From the NCBI GenBank assembly GCA_900551465.1, contig URWL01000046.1, positions 1 to 9,835 of the forward strand: a stretch of 9,835 nt of DNA, given 5' to 3'. Of the stretch, positions 1-7,074 are shown in pieces. The notes beneath the pieces are model-generated. The model was not told the DNA's origin. It saw nothing but the letters and a program-made list of their open reading frames with translations, and did not search any database. Position 1 is the first letter of the stretch. Each line of letters opens with the position of its first letter. Made by a program: the position numbers and the translations under genes. The stretch comes from an uncultured Blautia sp. Lineage in GTDB: Bacteria > Bacillota > Clostridia > Lachnospirales > Lachnospiraceae.

Positions 1-570
1 AGAGGTGTCATGTATATGCCGTCTGTTCTTTCTATCCTGATCATAGGCCTTGTATTTACTTCTATTTTGAATCCGAAAAACGGTCTCCTTAATGAGGGAC
101 TGCGTATGATTGGTCTGGAAAGTCTGACACAGAGATGGCTTACCGATCCGCAGATTGCATTCTGGTCTGTTATGGGGGTTGATATCTGGCGTGGAACCGG
201 ATATATCATGACGATTCTGATCGTTGGTATTCTGGCAATTCCTAATGTTTATTATGAAGCGGCAAGTATTGACGGTGCTAATGGATTTAAAAAATTTACC
301 TACATTACGCTTCCGATGCTGAAACAGACACTGGCAGTGACCATTGTCCTGAATGTACTCTATGGTCTGAAAGTGTTTGATATGGTATACGCTCTGACAA
401 ACGGAGGTCCGGGACACAGGACAGAGGTTATGTACACGGCAGTATTCAAACAGTTCTCTCAGGGTCTGTATGCGGCAGGCACAACTATCAGTTCTGTTAT
501 GTTCATCTTTATGGTGATTGTAGGCTACTTTATGATTAAGATTCTGACGAAAGATGAGGTGATCGAGTAA
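1..570 (+). CDS. Sugar ABC transporter permease, MalF/UgpA-like (5' partial)
   Basis: Inner-membrane subunit of a CUT1-type carbohydrate importer. The reading frame is open through position 1 (Arg-Gly-Val precede the first Met at 10), and an RGV...PSV segment is internal in this family, so the true start lies upstream and 189 C-terminal residues are seen. Several hydrophobic helices are visible. The EAA loop that docks on the ATPase is clear (EAASIDGANGFKKFTYITLP, about residues 84-103 of the visible part), followed by the family's usual VFDMVYALTNGGPGHRTEV region. It overlaps the next permease gene by one base (TAATG), so the two are translationally coupled. The binding protein and any regulator would be upstream, outside the window. 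The sugar cannot be read from the permease; the downstream GH31 gene suggests an alpha-linked glycoside. Confidence 0.93.
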   Translation, partial: RGVMYMPSVLSILIIGLVFTSILNPKNGLLNEGLRMIGLESLTQRWLTDPQIAFWSVMGVDIWRGTGYIMTILIVGILAIPNVYYEAASIDGANGFKKFTYITLPMLKQTLAVTIVLNVLYGLKVFDMVYALTNGGPGHRTEVMYTAVFKQFSQGLYAAGTTISSVMFIFMVIVGYFMIKILTKDEVIE

Positions 571-1400
571 TGAATGCGAAAACCAAGAAAACTGTTCTGA
601 CCGTACTGAAAAATATTCTTGCGTGGATTATTTCTCTGATCATGCTGATCCCTCTGCTGCTGATCGTTATTAATGCGTTTAAGCCGGATTCTGAAGCGCT
701 TACTCTGTCTCTGAAGCTTCCGGAGGTATGGCAGTTCAGTAATTTTGCAGTTGTTATTGAAAAAGGAAAGCTGGGAACCAGCTTCCTGAACAGCCTTTTG
801 TATGCAGGAAGCGCAACCATAATCACTGTAATCCTTGCGTCTATGGCAGCCTATGTGCTTGCAAGAAGAAGGGGCAAAGCAGATAACAGACTGTATATGT
901 ATATGGTTCTGGGTATTGTGATCCCCATTAACTATGTATCTCTGATGAAGGTGATGCAGGTAACACAGTTAAATGATACAAGGCTGGGCATTATTCTTCT
1001 TTATGTGGCTTTGCAGCTTCCATTTTCAGTGTTCCTTCTGTATGGTTTTGTGTCTAAGGTTCCGGTGGATCTGGATGAGGCGGCAGTGCTGGATGGATGC
1101 GGACCATGGAGACTGTTTTTTAATATTATTGTTCCCATGATGAAATCAAGTATGGTGACAGCGGCAGTTCTCTGTTTCCTGAATACATGGAATGAGTTTG
1201 TGATGCCTCTGTATTTTCTGAATTCTTCCGAAAAATGGCCGATGACACTGGCTGTGTATAATTTCTTCGGACAGTATTCCAAGAGCTGGAATCTGATCTG
1301 TGCGGACATTCTTCTGACCTGTCTGCCGGTTATCATTATGTATCTGGTGTGTCAGAAGCACATTGTAGGTGGTCAGACTGCCGGAGCAGTAAAGGGCTGA
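570..1400 (+). CDS. Sugar ABC transporter permease, MalG-like
   Basis: Second membrane subunit of the CUT1 importer, 276 residues, the usual length for MalG/AraQ-like permeases. It begins with a short Lys-rich cytoplasmic end and a first helix (about 15-37), and has about six membrane segments in all. The EAA loop reads DEAAVLDGCGPWRLFFNIIVP (about residues 168-188), and an FLNTWNEFVMPLYFL stretch typical of the family follows. The ATG overlaps the stop of the upstream permease by one base, and a GAGGTG Shine-Dalgarno lies inside the end of that gene (about 555-560). No ATPase gene is in view. CUT1 systems of Firmicutes often share a general MsmX-type ATPase encoded elsewhere, so this is inferred here too. 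A terminator-like hairpin begins inside the last codons. Confidence 0.94.
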   Translation: MNAKTKKTVLTVLKNILAWIISLIMLIPLLLIVINAFKPDSEALTLSLKLPEVWQFSNFAVVIEKGKLGTSFLNSLLYAGSATIITVILASMAAYVLARRRGKADNRLYMYMVLGIVIPINYVSLMKVMQVTQLNDTRLGIILLYVALQLPFSVFLLYGFVSKVPVDLDEAAVLDGCGPWRLFFNIIVPMMKSSMVTAAVLCFLNTWNEFVMPLYFLNSSEKWPMTLAVYNFFGQYSKSWNLICADILLTCLPVIIMYLVCQKHIVGGQTAGAVKG

Positions 1401-1410
1401 TGCCCTTTTT
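1391..1410 (+). terminator. Terminator-like hairpin on the permease stop codon
   Basis: AAAGGGC (1391-1397) pairs perfectly with GCCCTTT (1402-1408) around a TGAT loop that contains the stop codon, and the 3' arm runs into five T residues (1406-1410). It has the form of a short intrinsic terminator, but it lies inside what looks like an operon, 31 bases before the GH31 start codon, with no room for a separate promoter after it. A ribosome finishing the permease would cover it. It may act as a partial terminator or a 3'-end stabiliser that lowers GH31 expression relative to the importer. Confidence 0.5.
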
Positions 1411-1441
1411 CTGCTTAAGTTAAGAATAAAGGAGAGGTATT

Positions 1442-3868
1442 ATGGGAATTACGAAGAAGAATGAATGGGAATTTCATTTAATGGATGGAAACTGCAGAGT
1501 ACAGGCAGTCCGTGACAATATTATCAGATGCTCTTATACAAAAAGAGACAGTTGGGAGGAAAAATCGCCTATAGGAATTGAAGCAAATCCGGAAAGCGTA
1601 TTTGCAGTCTGCGAGTCCGAAGAAAAGATTGTTTTTCAGACAGAGAGGATTATTTTGGAAGCAGACAGAAAAAATGGCGGTTTTGTGTGGAAAGATACTG
1701 CAGACAGACATGTGCTTTTAAAGGAAGGGCGCAAGGAACTGACAGAAACGCCTCTTATGGTGTACTCTACAGGCGGTGAGGAACCTGTTATTAGGAGAGT
1801 ACAGACAGTAGACGGCGAGAGAAATTTTGTACAAAATTTAAAAGCAGCAGAAGATCACATGGCTTATCATGGAAAACTGAATTTCTTTTGGAAACCGGAC
1901 GAACAGATCCATGGTTTGGGGCAGGGGGAGGAAGGCATCTATGATTACCGTGGAAATGTCCAGTATCTTTATCAGCATAATATGCGTATTCCTATTCCGT
2001 TTCTGGTGTCGGACATGGGATACGGAATTCTGGTGGACTGTGGTTCACTGATGACATTTAATGACGACTGCAGAGGCTCCTGGCTGTATATGGATATGAT
2101 CGAGCAGCTGGACTATTATTTTATCAAGGGCGAGAATCTGGATGAGATCATCAAAGGCTTTCGTCTGCTTACCGGACGGTGTGTGATGCTGCCAAAGTGG
2201 GCATTTGGTTATGTGCAGTCAAAAGAAGCTTACAAAAATCAGGATGAAGTAGTTGCTATTGCAAAGAAATACCGTGATCTTGATATTCCTCTGGACTGTG
2301 TAGTCCAGGACTGGAACACCTGGGAACCGGGCAAATGGGGCAACAAGCGTGTGGACAGAGAACGTTATCCCAGTTTGAAAGAAATGAATCAGCAGCTTCA
2401 TAATATGCACGTACACTCTATGGTCTCTGTGTGGCCGAATATGAATTCCGGAACAGAGGATTATGAAGAAATGAAGGCGGCGGGACACCTTTTTTATGAT
2501 TATGCCACCTATAATGCTTTTTCTGAGGAAGCAAGAGAAATTTACTGGAAGCAGTCGGAGAGAGAGTTGTTTTCCGGTGGATTTGATTCCTGGTGGTGTG
2601 ATTCCACAGAGCCTTTTTCAGGTCCGGACTGGAACGGTGAATTTAAGAGAGAGCCCTGGGAGCGTTTCCAGCTGGTCGGTCAGGAGCACTGCAAGTTTCT
2701 GGGAGCAGATCGTGCAAATCTTTATGCGGCTGCGCATGCTCAGGGAATTTATGAAAATCAGAGAAAAGCCAATCCCAACAAGCGAGTGCTGAATCTGACA
2801 CGTTCCGGTTACGCGTCCAGTCAGAAATTTGGAACAGTACTTTGGTCGGGAGATATTTTTGCTTCCTGGGATACTATGAAAAAACAGATTCATGAGGGAC
2901 TGAACATGTGCATGAGCGGTATGCCCTATTGGACTCTTGATATTGGCGGTTTCTTTACGGTAAATGAGAACTGGCAGCACAGAGGCTGCTCCTGCAGTGA
3001 AGATCCCACGCCAAAGTGGTTCTGGAGAGGTGATTACGAAGAAGGTGTGGATGATTATGGCTACAGAGAGTTGTATGTGCGCTGGTTTGAGCAGGGAGTT
3101 TTTCTTCCTATGTTCCGTTCACACGGCACAGATACCCCGAGGGAGGTGTGGAACTTCGGCAGATCGGGAGAGCTCTTCTATGATGCTCTTGTAAGGAATA
3201 TTGAGCTGAGATATCGACTGATGCCTTATATTTACTCTAATGCGGCAAGGGTCTGGACAGATGATTCTACTATTATGAGAAGCCTTCTCTTTGATTTTGA
3301 GAATGATAAACGCGCAGCTGCTCTGGGAGATGAGTATATGTTCGGCGACAGTCTTCTGGTATGTCCGGTAACAGAACCTATGTATTACGAGAAGGGAAAC
3401 CAGTCTATTGACCGTGAGAAGATTTGGAACTGCTATCTTCCTGCCGGCACAAAATGGTATGATTTTCACACTTTGAAGGAATATGAGGGCGGAACAGAGG
3501 TTGAGGCGGACGCTTCTCTTGATCATATTCCAGTATTTGTAAAGGCTGGGGCCATTATACCAATGGAACAGAGGATGAGCTATGCAGATGAAGTGGTAGA
3601 TACACCCTTTGAGATTCATATTTATCCGGGCGCAGATGGAAGCTTTGTTCTGTATGAAGATGATGGGGACGGATATGCTTATGAGCAGGGCAAATACAAC
3701 CAGATTTCTCTTATCTGGAAGGATGACGAGCGCTGTCTGACTGTGGGAGCAGCAGAACATACTTTTGCCCAGGGACTGAAGGGACGTGAATGCTGCGTGA
3801 TTCTGGAAGGAGATAAGACAGAGAAAAGTTTTGTATATGATGGAGAACTGAGATATATTTATCTGTAA
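1442..3868 (+). CDS. GH31 family alpha-glycosidase (alpha-glucosidase or alpha-xylosidase)
   Basis: Cytoplasmic retaining alpha-glycoside hydrolase of family GH31, 808 residues, with no signal peptide. It would act on the sugar brought in by the adjacent permeases. An N-terminal beta-sandwich of about 245 residues precedes the (beta/alpha)8 barrel, which begins near LPKWAFGYVQS (about 250). The proposed nucleophile is Asp387 in WWCDSTEP and the proposed acid/base is Asp471 in WSGDI, both by motif comparison with YicI-type GH31 enzymes. Further family motifs are YWTLDIGGF, RSHG (559-562) and the C-terminal sandwich with VCPVTEP (about 641) and LYEDDGDGY (about 737-745). Start choice: an AAAGGAGAGG ribosome binding site (1428-1437) lies four bases before the ATG. 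The active-site wording is nearer to alpha-xylosidase/YicI-like members than to classical maltases, but the substrate cannot be settled from sequence alone. Confidence 0.93.
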   Translation: MGITKKNEWEFHLMDGNCRVQAVRDNIIRCSYTKRDSWEEKSPIGIEANPESVFAVCESEEKIVFQTERIILEADRKNGGFVWKDTADRHVLLKEGRKELTETPLMVYSTGGEEPVIRRVQTVDGERNFVQNLKAAEDHMAYHGKLNFFWKPDEQIHGLGQGEEGIYDYRGNVQYLYQHNMRIPIPFLVSDMGYGILVDCGSLMTFNDDCRGSWLYMDMIEQLDYYFIKGENLDEIIKGFRLLTGRCVMLPKWAFGYVQSKEAYKNQDEVVAIAKKYRDLDIPLDCVVQDWNTWEPGKWGNKRVDRERYPSLKEMNQQLHNMHVHSMVSVWPNMNSGTEDYEEMKAAGHLFYDYATYNAFSEEAREIYWKQSERELFSGGFDSWWCDSTEPFSGPDWNGEFKREPWERFQLVGQEHCKFLGADRANLYAAAHAQGIYENQRKANPNKRVLNLTRSGYASSQKFGTVLWSGDIFASWDTMKKQIHEGLNMCMSGMPYWTLDIGGFFTVNENWQHRGCSCSEDPTPKWFWRGDYEEGVDDYGYRELYVRWFEQGVFLPMFRSHGTDTPREVWNFGRSGELFYDALVRNIELRYRLMPYIYSNAARVWTDDSTIMRSLLFDFENDKRAAALGDEYMFGDSLLVCPVTEPMYYEKGNQSIDREKIWNCYLPAGTKWYDFHTLKEYEGGTEVEADASLDHIPVFVKAGAIIPMEQRMSYADEVVDTPFEIHIYPGADGSFVLYEDDGDGYAYEQGKYNQISLIWKDDERCLTVGAAEHTFAQGLKGRECCVILEGDKTEKSFVYDGELRYIYL

Positions 3869-3875
3869 GAACAAG

Positions 3876-3913
3876 AAGGCTGTAAATCTGTGTATACAGG
3901 GTGCAGCCTTTTT
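3876..3913 (+). terminator. Intrinsic terminator after the sugar operon
   Basis: AAGGCTG (3876-3882) pairs with CAGCCTT (3904-3910). Inside it is a smaller CTGT/ACAG hairpin, and the outer stem is followed by a T run (3909-3913). It begins seven bases after the GH31 stop codon, the expected place for the end of the sugar operon transcript. The internal loop makes the stem imperfect. Confidence 0.65.
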
Positions 3914-3969
3914 GCTGGTTAAAATTATGAAGTTTATAGCAATAAAAGAAGCGATGTGCAGGCAATGCA

Positions 3970-4010
3970 GAAACCCCATCCGGAAAGGGTTCAACTCCGG
4001 ATGGGGTTTC
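3970..4010. terminator. Bidirectional terminator between convergent genes
   Basis: A perfect 14-bp inverted repeat, GAAACCCCATCCGG (3970-3983) and CCGGATGGGGTTTC (3997-4010), with a 13-base loop. It lies between the 3' ends of the GH31 gene (plus) and fhs (minus, stop at 4047-4049). Short T-rich tails occur on both sides. It probably ends the fhs transcript and serves as a back-up terminator for the sugar operon. Confidence 0.75.
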
Positions 4011-4046
4011 TTATATTACTTATAGAGTATCTATGAGTGACCGTGA

Positions 4047-5732
4047 TTAGAACAGACCTGTGATCTTTCCGTTTTCGTCTACATCGATCTTTTCTGCAGC
4101 CGGAACTTTTGGAAGACCAGGCATTGTCATGATCTCGCCTGTAAGAGCTACGATAAATCCTGCACCGGCAGAGATCTTAAGGTTACGTACAGTTACTTCG
4201 AAATCTGTAGGAGCGCCAAGTTTGGTCTGGTCGTCTGTAAGGCTGTACTGTGTTTTGGCAACACAGATCGGGCAGTTGCCGAATCCAAGATCTTCAAGCT
4301 GTTTTGCCTGTTTCTGAGCGTTTGCTGTAAGAACAACTCTCTTGCCGCCGTAGATCTTCTGAACGATCTGGTTCAGTTTGTCTTCGATGGAGCCTTCCAG
4401 CTCATAGGAGTATGTGAAATCATTTGGCTCTTCTACAAGACGGATAACTTCTTCTGCAAGTTTGATTCCGCCTTCGCCGCCTTTTGCCCATACTTCGGAA
4501 AGAGCAACGTTTACGCCAAGTTCTTTACATTTAGCTTCTACAAGATCAAGCTCTGCCTTGGTATCTGTCGGGAAAGCATTGATAGCAACTACACATGGAA
4601 GTTTGTATACGTTTGTGATATTGCTTACATGTTTCAGCAGGTTCGGGAGACCTTTTTCAAGAGCTTCCAGGTTCTCGTTGTTAAGGTCAGCTTTTGCAAC
4701 ACCGCCATTGTATTTCAGAGCACGAACAGTTGCAACTACAACAACAGCGTTTGGTTTCAGACCTGCCATACGGCATTTGATATCGAGGAATTTCTCTGCT
4801 CCAAGGTCAGCACCAAATCCAGCCTCTGTAATTGCATAGTCAGCAAGCTTCATAGCCATCTTGGTAGCTGTTACAGAGTTACATCCATGAGCGATGTTAG
4901 CGAATGGTCCGCCATGAACGATTGCCGGAACGTGCTCAAGTGTCTGAACCAGGTTTGGTTTCAGGGCATCTTTCAGAAGAGCTGTCATTGCGCCTTCAGC
5001 GTGAAGATCACCAGCTGTTACCGGTTTCTGCTCGGAAACTTTACCATATGTATATCCGATGATGATTCTGGAAAGACGTTCTTTCAGGTCTTTGATATCG
5101 CTTGCAAGACAAAGAACTGCCATGATCTCGGAAGCAACGGTGATGTCATAGCCGTCTTCACGAGGCATTCCGTTTGTCTTTCCGCCAAGTCCGTCTACTA
5201 CGTTACGAAGCTGACGGTCATTCATGTCAACACATCTTCTCCATGTGATCTTTCTTGGGTCGATGTTAAGAGCGTTGCCCTGGAAGATATGGTTGTCGAT
5301 CATTGCTGCAAGAAGGTTGTTAGCTGCACCGATCGCATGGAAGTCGCCTGTGAAATGAAGGTTGATATCTTCCATAGGAACAACCTGTGCATGTCCGCCG
5401 CCTGCTGCGCCGCCTTTTACGCCGAATACCGGTCCGAGAGACGGCTCACGAAGAGCTACCATGACATTTTTGCCAAGTTTCTGCATACCGTCTGCAAGGC
5501 CTACGGTAGTAGTGGTTTTTCCTTCGCCGGCCGGAGTCGGGTTGATAGCGGTAACAAGAATCAGTTTGCCGTCCGGTTTATCAGTCTCTTTCAGAAGATT
5601 ATAGTCGATTTTTGCTTTGTACTTGCCGTACTGCTCCAGATACTTCTCGTCGATTCCTGCTTTTGCAGCAATCTCAGTAATTGGTTTCATTTCGCATTCC
5701 TGTGCGATTTCGATGTCACTCTTGAATCCCAT
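4047..5732 (-). CDS. fhs: Formate-tetrahydrofolate ligase (10-formyl-THF synthetase)
   Basis: Cytoplasmic enzyme that joins formate to tetrahydrofolate with ATP to give 10-formyl-THF, used for purine synthesis and formyl-Met-tRNA and, in acetogens, as the entry step of the methyl branch of the Wood-Ljungdahl pathway. The protein has 561 residues, close to the usual 555-560, and is full length. Visible family motifs are the P-loop [11 protein letters not shown] (66-76), the glycine-rich signature [20 protein letters not shown] (106-125), [16 protein letters not shown], and the second signature [15 protein letters not shown] (331-345). Start choice: AAAGGAGA lies eight bases before the ATG (positions 5741-5748). 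It stands alone between a convergent terminator and its own promoter and is governed by a ZTP riboswitch. No other Wood-Ljungdahl gene is adjacent, so a role in acetogenesis is possible but unproven. Confidence 0.98.
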   Translation of the reverse strand: MGFKSDIEIAQECEMKPITEIAAKAGIDEKYLEQYGKYKAKIDYNLLKETDKPDGKLILVTAINPTPAGEGKTTTTVGLADGMQKLGKNVMVALREPSLGPVFGVKGGAAGGGHAQVVPMEDINLHFTGDFHAIGAANNLLAAMIDNHIFQGNALNIDPRKITWRRCVDMNDRQLRNVVDGLGGKTNGMPREDGYDITVASEIMAVLCLASDIKDLKERLSRIIIGYTYGKVSEQKPVTAGDLHAEGAMTALLKDALKPNLVQTLEHVPAIVHGGPFANIAHGCNSVTATKMAMKLADYAITEAGFGADLGAEKFLDIKCRMAGLKPNAVVVVATVRALKYNGGVAKADLNNENLEALEKGLPNLLKHVSNITNVYKLPCVVAINAFPTDTKAELDLVEAKCKELGVNVALSEVWAKGGEGGIKLAEEVIRLVEEPNDFTYSYELEGSIEDKLNQIVQKIYGGKRVVLTANAQKQAKQLEDLGFGNCPICVAKTQYSLTDDQTKLGAPTDFEVTVRNLKISAGAGFIVALTGEIMTMPGLPKVPAAEKIDVDENGKITGLF

Positions 5733-5767
5733 AAGTTTGTTCTCCTTTCATAAACGGAAGCCTTGGT

Positions 5768-5807
5768 AAAAAAAGGGCAGTATCTGAAGGTAAATCAAAT
5801 ACTGCCC
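5768..5807 (-). terminator. Riboswitch-controlled intrinsic terminator before fhs
   Basis: On the minus strand GGGCAGTAT (5807-5799) pairs with ATACTGCCC (5783-5775), nine base pairs, followed by seven T residues (5774-5768). Its 5' arm starts with the GGGC that also ends the ZTP aptamer, so aptamer and terminator compete for the same bases. With ZTP bound the terminator should not form and fhs is transcribed (an ON switch). It ends 35 bases upstream of the fhs start codon. Confidence 0.88.
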
Positions 5808-5870
5808 AGACGGTCGGCTTCACTCTTCTCTGATTCCCCTGTGGTTTTCCACGTTTCCGTCAGTTGTCAG
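5803..5870 (-). promoter_or_regulatory. ZTP (pfl) riboswitch aptamer
   Basis: Reading the minus strand, CTGACGGAAACGTGG, then AACCAC, then GCCGACCGTCTGGGC match the conserved core of the pfl RNA, the ZTP/ZMP riboswitch that senses a lack of 10-formyl-THF. Pairings seen directly are GACGG (5861-5857) with CCGTC (5813-5809), and GTGG with CCAC within the first domain. The linker between the two halves is short and purine-rich. The class is known to sit upstream of fhs and purine genes, so the context agrees. The aptamer runs straight into the terminator described separately. Confidence 0.93.
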
Positions 5871-5893
5871 AGACGTTTTAAATTGATGATGAA

Positions 5894-5922
5894 ATATTAT
5901 CACAAAAAAGAATATTTGTCAA
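5894..5922 (-). promoter_or_regulatory. Sigma-A promoter of fhs
   Basis: On the minus strand there is a perfect -35 TTGACA (5922-5917), a 17-base spacer, and a -10 TAATAT (5899-5894) preceded by an extended -10 TGA. Transcription should start near 5887, giving a leader of about 155 bases that begins just before the ZTP aptamer. Such a strong promoter fits control by termination rather than by weak initiation. Confidence 0.8.
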
Positions 5923-5944
5923 TGGTTTGTCAAAAAATTGTCAA
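5916..5944 (-). repeat. Three TTGACAA copies with 11-bp spacing
   Basis: The heptamer TTGACAA (minus strand; TTGTCAA on plus) occurs at 5916-5922, 5927-5933 and 5938-5944, so the copies begin exactly 11 bp apart, about one helical turn. The copy nearest fhs contains the -35 element; the other two lie upstream of it. They may be a phased operator or activator site, spare -35 elements, or coincidence in AT-rich DNA. No regulator is identified. Confidence 0.6.
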
Positions 5945-5949
5945 AAGCA

Positions 5950-6292
5950 TATGTGTTCTTTGTACAGTGAGTACGAAAATATAAAGAAAGCTTTGTGTAT
6001 ACTGCACAAGTAAAATAAGGATTATCTGAATCAGGTCATGTTTCGCTCAGAAATTATTTTCTGCTTTCAGTAATCTGTGCCAGCAGCCGACAGCCATGAA
6101 AATACCAGGAAAGACGTTTGCTGCGAAGGTCAAAGAAGAAGCCGTTTCCGGTCTGGCTGTTAACAGCAACAGGAAGAAAGGATGACTTGTTTTTGGGGGA
6201 TATAACAGTATCTGCGATAATAATGTTTATAGAAATATTTTTTAGCAGTTTTTTTGTATCAGCAGTGAGATTGTTTATATACATTACAAGGA
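5950..6292. other. Gene-poor AT-rich stretch with one doubtful small ORF
   Basis: No recognisable gene lies here. The longest minus-strand frame (6284-6054, 76 codons, beginning MYINNLTADTKK and ending LLAQITESRK) has no good ribosome binding site at a usable distance and resembles nothing I know. It follows the broken membrane-protein gene on the same strand, so it may be the decayed remainder of that locus. A plus-strand frame from 6118 would need a TTG start without a ribosome binding site and is not credited. A weak CAGAAA/TTTCTG hairpin (about 6050-6065) spans the stop of the minus-strand frame, but it lacks a T run. Confidence 0.4.
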
Positions 6293-6572
6293 TCAGGCAG
6301 TATTTCTTCCTTTACGGCGGATATGATCAAATCGGTCAACTTCCTGATCTATGGTTTCTTCCAGATTTTCGGATGGAGTCAGCCGAACATAATACTGAAA
6401 AAGAAAAACCCTATAATGAAAATCCTCTCTCCATCTGGCGCACTGCTCAAATGAAGTTCGGCGATCAAAAGTGCTATAAAGATTAATATATAGCTGATAA
6501 GTATACAGATTACTCCTGCAAAAAACTGATGAAGTTCCTGATTTTTTTTCGGGAGTCATTTTTCTTTTTCAT
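6293..6572 (-). pseudogene. Frameshifted small two-helix membrane protein
   Basis: On the minus strand an ATG at 6572-6570 has an AAAAGGGG ribosome binding site about 11 bases upstream and opens with a Lys-rich end (MKKKNDSRKK). The frame breaks at a run of eight A (6549-6542) and closes after 20 codons. Shifting frame there gives NQELHQFFAGVICILISYILIFIALLIAE, a short loop and a second hydrophobic helix (IFIIGFFFFSIMFG), ending at a stop at 6381-6379. A second shift near that stop leads into a charged tail, LTPSENLEETIDQEVDRFDHIRRKGRNTA, ending at 6293. Joined, this is a protein of roughly 95 residues with two membrane helices and cytoplasmic ends. The family is not recognised. Two shifts suggest a decayed gene, though homopolymer sequencing errors could mimic the first one. 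The promoter-RBS-start arrangement supports a former gene. Confidence 0.4.
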
Positions 6573-6605
6573 AGATAAGATATCCCCTTTTCTTTCAGTA
6601 TGAAA

Positions 6606-6614
6606 ATTATATCA
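6606..6614 (-). promoter_or_regulatory. Extended -10 promoter for the broken membrane-protein gene
   Basis: On the minus strand TGATATAAT is a consensus -10 (6611-6606) with the extended TGn element, about 34 bases before the ATG at 6572. The expected -35 position reads ATACCC, which is poor, so activity would rest on the extended -10. It is divergent from the B12 operon promoter about 80 bp away. Confidence 0.45.
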
Positions 6615-6691
6615 TAAATCAAGTAAAAGGGTATATTTTATAAGAAAATTCTATAATTTTTCGCGATATTTCTGTTTGATCTCAGAGTTCC

Positions 6692-6720
6692 TTGACTTCA
6701 ATAAAATACTATGGTATAAA
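6692..6720 (+). promoter_or_regulatory. Sigma-A promoter of the B12 uptake operon
   Basis: TTGACT (6692-6697), a 17-base spacer, and TATAAA (6715-6720) preceded by an extended -10 TGG. Transcription should start near 6727, some 20 to 30 bases before the conserved part of the cobalamin riboswitch. It is the only well-formed promoter seen between the broken gene and the importer genes. Confidence 0.75.
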
Positions 6721-6749
6721 GGAAGAGATTTAAGTGTCGATTATGTAAA

Positions 6750-6912
6750 ATTACAGGAATCGGTGAAAAGGGAAACGGGTGAAAATCCCGTGCGGTGCCG
6801 CCGCTGTAAGCGCGAAAAAGCAAAATTGTTTCACTGCATCATAACTGCTTCTGGCAGAAGTGTGGGAAGGGACAAAAAAGGAATGCTGCGCGAAGCCAGA
6901 AGACCTGCTTAT
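6750..6912 (+). promoter_or_regulatory. Cobalamin riboswitch
   Basis: The conserved Cbl aptamer core is visible: AAAAGGGAAACGGGTG followed by AAAATCCCGTGCGGT and GCCGCCGCTGTAA (about 6775-6810), a variable middle part with a GGGAAGG segment, and the B12 box AGCCAGAAGACCTGC (6894-6908), which differs from the usual GCCAGGAGACCTGCC at few positions. The outer boundaries are approximate. An intrinsic terminator follows before the first gene, so cobalamin binding should stop transcription of the importer. This is the main evidence that the importer carries corrinoids rather than siderophores. Confidence 0.93.
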
Positions 6913-6988
6913 TTCTTTTTTGCAGCCACGGTCCATGGTTTATGCAAAAAACAGAGGCATTTTATGTCAGCGTGCAGTAAAACGGATG

Positions 6989-7017
6989 CACTGTCATATG
7001 GTGACAGTGTTTTTTTT
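6989..7017 (+). terminator. Terminator of the cobalamin riboswitch
   Basis: CACTGTCA (6989-6996) pairs with TGACAGTG (7002-7009) around a five-base loop, followed by eight T (7010-7017). The stretch GTGCA (6972-6976) can pair with TGCAC (6987-6991), covering the first bases of the terminator's 5' arm, and is a candidate antiterminator, though short. The hairpin lies about 57 bases before the first importer gene's start codon. Confidence 0.87.
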
Positions 7018-7074
7018 ATGCGTAAAAATGCCAATTTATCTGGACCTATCATATTTAGGAGGAAAAGATTAAAA

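Noticed and set aside
3119..3994. Minus-strand open frame (291 codons) opposite the GH31 gene
   Set aside because: It covers the conserved C-terminal part of GH31 and both 3' hairpins, and shows no recognisable domain or ribosome binding site.
4629..5753. Long plus-strand open frame (374 codons) opposite fhs
   Set aside because: It lies antisense to the highly conserved fhs gene, its translation is Cys/Phe/Ser-rich with no family motif, and it would run into the fhs ribosome binding site. It is a shadow of fhs codon use.
5763..5984. Plus-strand frame of 73 codons upstream of fhs
   Set aside because: It is accounted for by the ZTP aptamer, its terminator and the fhs promoter on the opposite strand.
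5950..6000. Possible plus-strand promoter (TTTGTA ... TATAAA)
   Set aside because: The spacer is only about 15 bases, the -35 match is poor, and no credible plus-strand gene follows.
6118..6486. Plus-strand frame of 122 codons in the AT-rich gap
   Set aside because: It needs a TTG start without a ribosome binding site, shows no domain, and the opposite strand has better gene signals (promoter, RBS, ATG, membrane helices).
6676..7074. 133-codon N-terminal extension in frame with the B12-binding protein
   Set aside because: It would start at the promoter and translate through the cobalamin riboswitch and its terminator. The signal peptide and AGGAGG site place the start at 7075.
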